Shown: positions 4,691 through 7,670 of the stretch, piece by piece | Numbering within the stretch: position 1 is the stretch's first letter | How the letters are laid out: the number at the start of each line of letters is the position of its first letter | Source: an uncultured Planctomycetaceae bacterium | GTDB lineage: Bacteria; Planctomycetota; Planctomycetia; Pirellulales; UBA1268 | Length of the DNA stretch: 7,670 bases | Assembly (NCBI GenBank): GCA_937926325.1 | Contig: CALAZQ010000079.1 | Location: 1 to 7,670, forward strand | Direction of reading: 5' to 3' | Notes under the pieces: generated by a model | What the model was told of the DNA's origin: nothing | What the model saw: only the letters and a program-made list of their open reading frames with translations | The model's database searches: none | Made by a program: the position numbers and the translations under genes

Positions 4691-6007
4691 TTACCCGGCC
4701 GGCACTCGCTCGATCTCCAGCTTCAGAAAATGTGTTGCGCAGCTGATGCAGGGATCGTAGTTGCGGATCAGGTGCTCGCAGCGGTGGCGAACGGCGTCGT
4801 CGGCGTCGTCGAGCACACCCGGCAGCATGTCCTTGAGGTCGGCCTCCACCTGCCCCTGGTTCTGCGAGGTCGGCGGCACGATCAGCGCTCCCGTGACGAG
4901 CCCGTCGCTGCCGATCTCGTAGCGGTGATAGAGGATCCCTCGCGGGGCCTCGGTCGCATGGCAGCCCGTGGCCTCCCGCGGCTGGAAGTCGATCCGGCAG
5001 GGGGTGATCGGCTTGTCAGCCTGCTCCGTCACGAGCCGGATCGCCTCCTCGCAGGCAGCCACGATCTCGACCGCCCGGGCGACGATGCTCTGAAAGGAGT
5101 TGGTGATCGGCAGCGGGATGCCGCTGGCCTCGAAGGCCGCCCGGGCCCGGGGCGGCAGCTGGTCGAAGCAGAGGTTGAGCCGGGCGATCGGCCCGCAGAG
5201 GTAGGGCTTCTCCTCCGGCAGCATCACGCTCTGGAGGGCCGTGCTCCAGGGCACCTGTCGCTCCTGAAAGTATCGCTCGTAGTCGGCGACATCGATGTCG
5301 AGGCCGCCGGAGGAGACGACCCGGCCGTGGTTCATCGGGTAGTCGCGCGGGCCCCGCAGACTGACGCACTCATAGGTTCGCGTGAAGTCGGGGAACTCAA
5401 AGCGGCTCACCTCGCGGACGACCTCCTCGGCGGCGGCGAGGCCCCACTCGAGCTCCGGGAGCAGGCCGCGGATCGCAGCCGGGTCAGGGGCCCGATGAAA
5501 GCCGCCGACGGCGACGTTGATCGGATGCACCGCCCGGCCGCCGACGACCTCCATGATCCGGTTGCCCAGCGCCTTGAGCTTGAGGCCCCGCTCGACGAGT
5601 TCCGGGGCGACGGTCGCCAGCGAGATGCCGCTGTCGTGGCCGAGAAAGTCGGGGGCGTGGAGGAGGTGGATGTGGAGCGCGTGGCTCTGGATCCATTCGC
5701 CGCAGTAGAGCAGCCGGCGGAGGGCCTCGATCCCCGGGGTCGTGGTGATCCCGAGGGCCTGCTCGAGCGCGTGGCAGCCGCTCATCTGATAGGCAACCGG
5801 GCAGATCCCGCAGATCCGGGCGACGATGTCGGGCACCTCGTGAATTGCACGGCCCTGCACGATCTTCTCGAAGAATCGCGGCGGCTCGTAGATCGAGAAC
5901 TCGGCGATCTCGACGCGGCCGTCGGCGACGCGAACCCGCAGCGATCCCTCCCCCTCGACGCGGGCGAGAGCCTTGACGGTGATTGTGCGAATGGTGGGAT
6001 CACTCAT
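4691..6007 (-). CDS. hydA: Group 3b [NiFe] hydrogenase, alpha (large) subunit
   Basis: The 438-aa product is the catalytic subunit holding the NiFe(CN)2CO site of a cytoplasmic NAD(P)-linked hydrogenase, where H2 is split or formed. The N-terminal RVEGEG (16-21) contains E18, the conserved proton-path glutamate. The first metal motif is RICGIC (64-69), with C66 and C69, followed by PVAYQMS as in group 3b/3d enzymes. The second is DPCISCATH (418-426), with C420, C423 and H426. The 12-residue tail FLKLEIERVPAG after H426 is the piece a HyaD/HycI-type endopeptidase would normally remove after nickel insertion. Length and ends fit full-length group 3b alpha subunits. The gene is last in the operon and is separated from hydD by 224 bp, unusual for this tightly packed operon. 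No Shine-Dalgarno sequence is visible before the ATG. A long open frame on the opposite strand is a GC-driven shadow. Confidence 0.97.
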   Translation of the reverse strand: MSDPTIRTITVKALARVEGEGSLRVRVADGRVEIAEFSIYEPPRFFEKIVQGRAIHEVPDIVARICGICPVAYQMSGCHALEQALGITTTPGIEALRRLLYCGEWIQSHALHIHLLHAPDFLGHDSGISLATVAPELVERGLKLKALGNRIMEVVGGRAVHPINVAVGGFHRAPDPAAIRGLLPELEWGLAAAEEVVREVSRFEFPDFTRTYECVSLRGPRDYPMNHGRVVSSGGLDIDVADYERYFQERQVPWSTALQSVMLPEEKPYLCGPIARLNLCFDQLPPRARAAFEASGIPLPITNSFQSIVARAVEIVAACEEAIRLVTEQADKPITPCRIDFQPREATGCHATEAPRGILYHRYEIGSDGLVTGALIVPPTSQNQGQVEADLKDMLPGVLDDADDAVRHRCEHLIRNYDPCISCATHFLKLEIERVPAG

Positions 6008-6104
6008 GGGGTCGTGACGCCGGTGGGTTTACGGGGTGATGCGGAGTGCGGAATCCGGGTTCGCGAGGGCTTCCGGGGAGCGGGATCGCCCAACGGCCCG
6101 CCGT

Positions 6105-6126
6105 CCCCCCGGCTCGCGCCGGGGGG
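6105..6126. repeat. Perfect 9-bp GC hairpin in the hydD-hydA gap
   Basis: CCCCCCGGC (6105-6113) and GCCGGGGGG (6118-6126) are perfect inverted arms around the loop TCGC. In the hyd mRNA this would be a very stable hairpin about 100 nt before the hydA start. No T-run follows on the minus strand, so it is more likely an mRNA stability, pausing or repeat element than a terminator. Confidence 0.6.
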
Positions 6127-6133
6127 CTTCTAT

Positions 6134-6180
6134 GAAAAGGGGACTGGCTCCGAGCGAAGCGAGGTGCCTGTACCCTTTTC
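6134..6180. repeat. REP-like imperfect inverted repeat
   Basis: The left arm GAAAAGGGGACTGGCTCC (6134-6151) and right arm GGTGCCTGTACCCTTTTC (6163-6180) are inverted copies agreeing at 15 of 18 positions, around an 11-nt loop (GAGCGAAGCGA). The two T-T and one G-A mismatches sit inside the stem. The general form, an AAAAGGGGACAGGC-like arm with a short loop in an intergenic position, resembles REP elements mobilised by REP-associated tyrosine transposases (RAYT/Y1). That assignment is from memory of the type and not a database match. It lies between hydD and hydA. Confidence 0.6.
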
Positions 6181-6231
6181 CAACCCGAGGACGCACGGAA
6201 TACGAGCCCGCGCGAGGTGAAGCCGCACGCA

Positions 6232-7011
6232 TCATGCGCCTCCCTCGAGCCGGTTGCTTTCCTCGCGGAAGGCCGGGGCGTTGCCGTTGAACGACCGCAC
6301 GAGCCGGGTGAGCTCGTCGCGGGGCGTGCCCCGGGCCTCGTAGAAGCCGGTCAGGCTGACGAGGTTCACCGCCTCGGCCGGGCCGTAGCAGCCGAAGCAC
6401 TCGCGGTCGTGGGCCGGGCAGATCGCGCCGCAGCCGGCGTGGGTGACCGGGCCGAGGCAGGGGATGCCCTTTGCGACCGCCACGCAGACGGTGCCGCGGG
6501 CCTTGCACTCGACGCAGACGCTATGGCCCGGGACGTGGGGCTTGCGGCCCAGCACCAGGGCCGTGATCAGCTCGACGAGCTGGCCGGTGTCGATCGGGCA
6601 GCCCCGCAGCTCGAAATCGACCGGGACGTGGTCGGCGATCGCCGTGCTCGTTTCCAGGGTCGAGATATATTCGGGCGAGGCGTAGACCGCGCCGAGAAAG
6701 TCGTCGACCCGGCCCCAGTTGCGGAGGGCCTGGATGCCGCCGGCAGTGGCGCAGGCGCCGATCGTGACGAGGTAGCGGCATTGCCGGCGGACCTCCCGGA
6801 TCCGTTCGACGTCGTGGGCGGTCGAGATCGAGCCCTCGACCAGGCCGACGTCATACGGCCCGGGCACGACCCGCGAGCTTGCCTCGAGGAAGTGGTCGAT
6901 CCGCACCCGGTCGGCGATCTCGAGCAGCTTCCCCTGGGCGTCGAGGAGTTGCAGCTGGCAGCCGTCGCAGGAGGCGAACTTGAAGACGGCGAGGCTCGGC
7001 TTGCGGGACAT
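6232..7011 (-). CDS. hydD: Group 3b [NiFe] hydrogenase, delta (small) subunit
   Basis: The 259-aa product is the electron-transfer small subunit that pairs with HydA. The proximal-cluster ligands are C15 and C18 (in SCDGCQ), C87 (GACAT) and C138 (RGCPID). A second cysteine-rich region from C166 to C208 (VCVEC, C176, C185, C194, C198, C205, C208) supplies ligands for two further Fe-S clusters, as expected for group 3 small subunits. There is no Tat signal, so the enzyme is cytoplasmic. The ATG at 7011 is preceded by GGAG (7020-7017), 5 bp away. hydG ends only 9 bp upstream, so the two are co-transcribed and probably translated together. The stop at 6232-6234 is followed by 224 bp of repeat-bearing DNA before hydA. 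Confidence 0.97.
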   Translation of the reverse strand: MSRKPSLAVFKFASCDGCQLQLLDAQGKLLEIADRVRIDHFLEASSRVVPGPYDVGLVEGSISTAHDVERIREVRRQCRYLVTIGACATAGGIQALRNWGRVDDFLGAVYASPEYISTLETSTAIADHVPVDFELRGCPIDTGQLVELITALVLGRKPHVPGHSVCVECKARGTVCVAVAKGIPCLGPVTHAGCGAICPAHDRECFGCYGPAEAVNLVSLTGFYEARGTPRDELTRLVRSFNGNAPAFREESNRLEGGA

Positions 7012-7020
7012 GGAGGCTCC

Positions 7021-7670
7021 CTAGAGATGCGGGACCGCGAGCAGCTCCGCGATCGAGTCGTAGGCAAAGACCGGGCCGTCCTGGCAGACGAAGTGGGGGC
7101 CGAACTGGCAGAGGCCGCAGTGCCGCACGGCGCAGGCCATGTTCCGCTCGAGCGACACGAACACGTCCCGCGAGGGGATCCCGACGCTGGCCGCCGCCCG
7201 GGCCACTGCAGTCATCATAGGATCGGGGCCGCAGCAGAGGACACCCGCCTGGGCCGGGTCGATCGCCAGATCGGCGAACAACTCGGTGACGAGGCCGACG
7301 CGGCCGCCCCAGGCATCGTCTCCCTCGTCGACGATCGGCACCACGTCGATCCCGGCGGCCCGCCAGGCCTCGTACTCGTCGGTGTAAAAGAGCCCGGCAG
7401 GGGTCTTGGCCCCGTGGAGGATCGTCACGCTGGCGTAGCGGTCGCGGTGGCGGGCGTAGTCGTAGATCGCCGTCCGCTGGGAGGCGAGGCCGAGGCCGCC
7501 GCCAACGACGATCACGTGGCGGCCGTGGAGCGACTCGACCGGCCAGCCCCGGCCGTACGGGCCCCGCAGGAGGATCTCGTCGCCAGGCTCGAGCCGGGCC
7601 AGGGCGTCGGTGACGTTGCCGACGGCCCGGACGGTGTGGGCGAGCATCGTCGGCATGGACGCGTCGGACG
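7021..7670 (-). CDS. hydG: Group 3b hydrogenase gamma subunit (FAD/NAD(P)-binding), partial
   Basis: The reading frame runs off the right edge, so the N-terminal FAD-binding part is missing; the ATG at 7656 is internal, since SDAS is read in frame before it and matches the family loop before the HTVRAVG strand. What remains shows GPYGRGWPVE (32-41, counted from the internal Met), the nucleotide-binding GGGLGLA (52-58), LCCGPDPMM (140-148), and a C-terminal [2Fe-2S] site with C175, C180, C183 and C191 in an RNMACAVRHCGLC...CQDGPVF pattern. The arrangement is that of ferredoxin-NADP reductase/PyrK-like HydG, which passes electrons between NAD(P)H and the small subunit. Full-length members are about 280-300 aa. 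The TAG stop is 9 bp before the hydD start. hydB (beta, Fe-S subunit) is expected just upstream, outside the window. Confidence 0.95.
   Translation of the reverse strand, partial: SDASMPTMLAHTVRAVGNVTDALARLEPGDEILLRGPYGRGWPVESLHGRHVIVVGGGLGLASQRTAIYDYARHRDRYASVTILHGAKTPAGLFYTDEYEAWRAAGIDVVPIVDEGDDAWGGRVGLVTELFADLAIDPAQAGVLCCGPDPMMTAVARAAASVGIPSRDVFVSLERNMACAVRHCGLCQFGPHFVCQDGPVFAYDSIAELLAVPHL

Noticed and set aside
4730..6220. 496-codon plus-strand open frame opposite hydA
   Set aside because: It is antisense to an unmistakable hydA with all metal motifs. The protein is low-complexity Arg/Asp/Gly/Val-rich with no family features, as expected from the codon bias of GC-rich DNA.
1..7670. CRISPR array, tRNA or rRNA genes
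   Set aside because: There are no regularly spaced repeat-spacer units and no recognisable tRNA or rRNA sequence on either strand.

Overview
The window reads as GC-rich chromosomal DNA, most likely from a planctomycete (Pirellulales-type). Three things suggest this: a PEP-CTERM-tailed secreted protein, chromosomal PIN-domain toxin-antitoxin pairs, and a group 3b [NiFe] hydrogenase in GC-rich DNA. The taxonomic call is an inference, because no rRNA or other phylogenetic marker is present.

Left part (1-1935). A two-unit 21-bp tandem repeat lies at the left edge. It is followed by a plus-strand gene for a coiled-coil plus PD-(D/E)XK nuclease-like protein with a clear sigma70-type promoter. Convergent to it is a minus-strand HlyIII/TrhA (PAQR) membrane protein gene. 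Its upstream region can fold into a 63-nt rod of three nested helices ending 22 nt before the start codon. Further upstream is a small cluster of palindromes and direct repeats.

Middle part (1936-3519). Two toxin-antitoxin modules sit back to back and diverge. The minus-strand pair is a ribbon-helix-helix antitoxin with a PIN toxin whose C-terminus is missing. The plus-strand pair is a Phd/YefM antitoxin with an intact VapC-type PIN toxin. In both pairs the toxin starts with GTG inside a GTGA overlap with the antitoxin stop. The 314-bp gap between them carries both promoters, a perfect 9-bp hairpin and a second copy of the repeat from the left edge.

Right-middle part (3520-4690). This holds a minus-strand gene for a small secreted protein with a signal peptide and a PEP-CTERM sorting tail. 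The tail is in a different frame from the body, so the gene is frameshifted, or the sequence has a one-base error in a short homopolymer near 3908-3910. It looks less GC-rich than its neighbours.

Right part (4691-7670). Three minus-strand genes encode a group 3b NAD(P)-linked [NiFe] hydrogenase (sulfhydrogenase type), in the order hydG (gamma, cut by the window edge), hydD (delta, small subunit), hydA (alpha, NiFe large subunit). The beta subunit gene hydB would be expected just beyond the right edge. Electrons would pass between the NiFe site in HydA, the Fe-S clusters of HydD and the flavin/NAD(P) site of HydG. The operon is interrupted between hydD and hydA by 224 bp of non-coding DNA with two strong dyads, one of which looks like a REP-type repeat. 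No maturation gene (hypA-F or the endopeptidase) is visible here.
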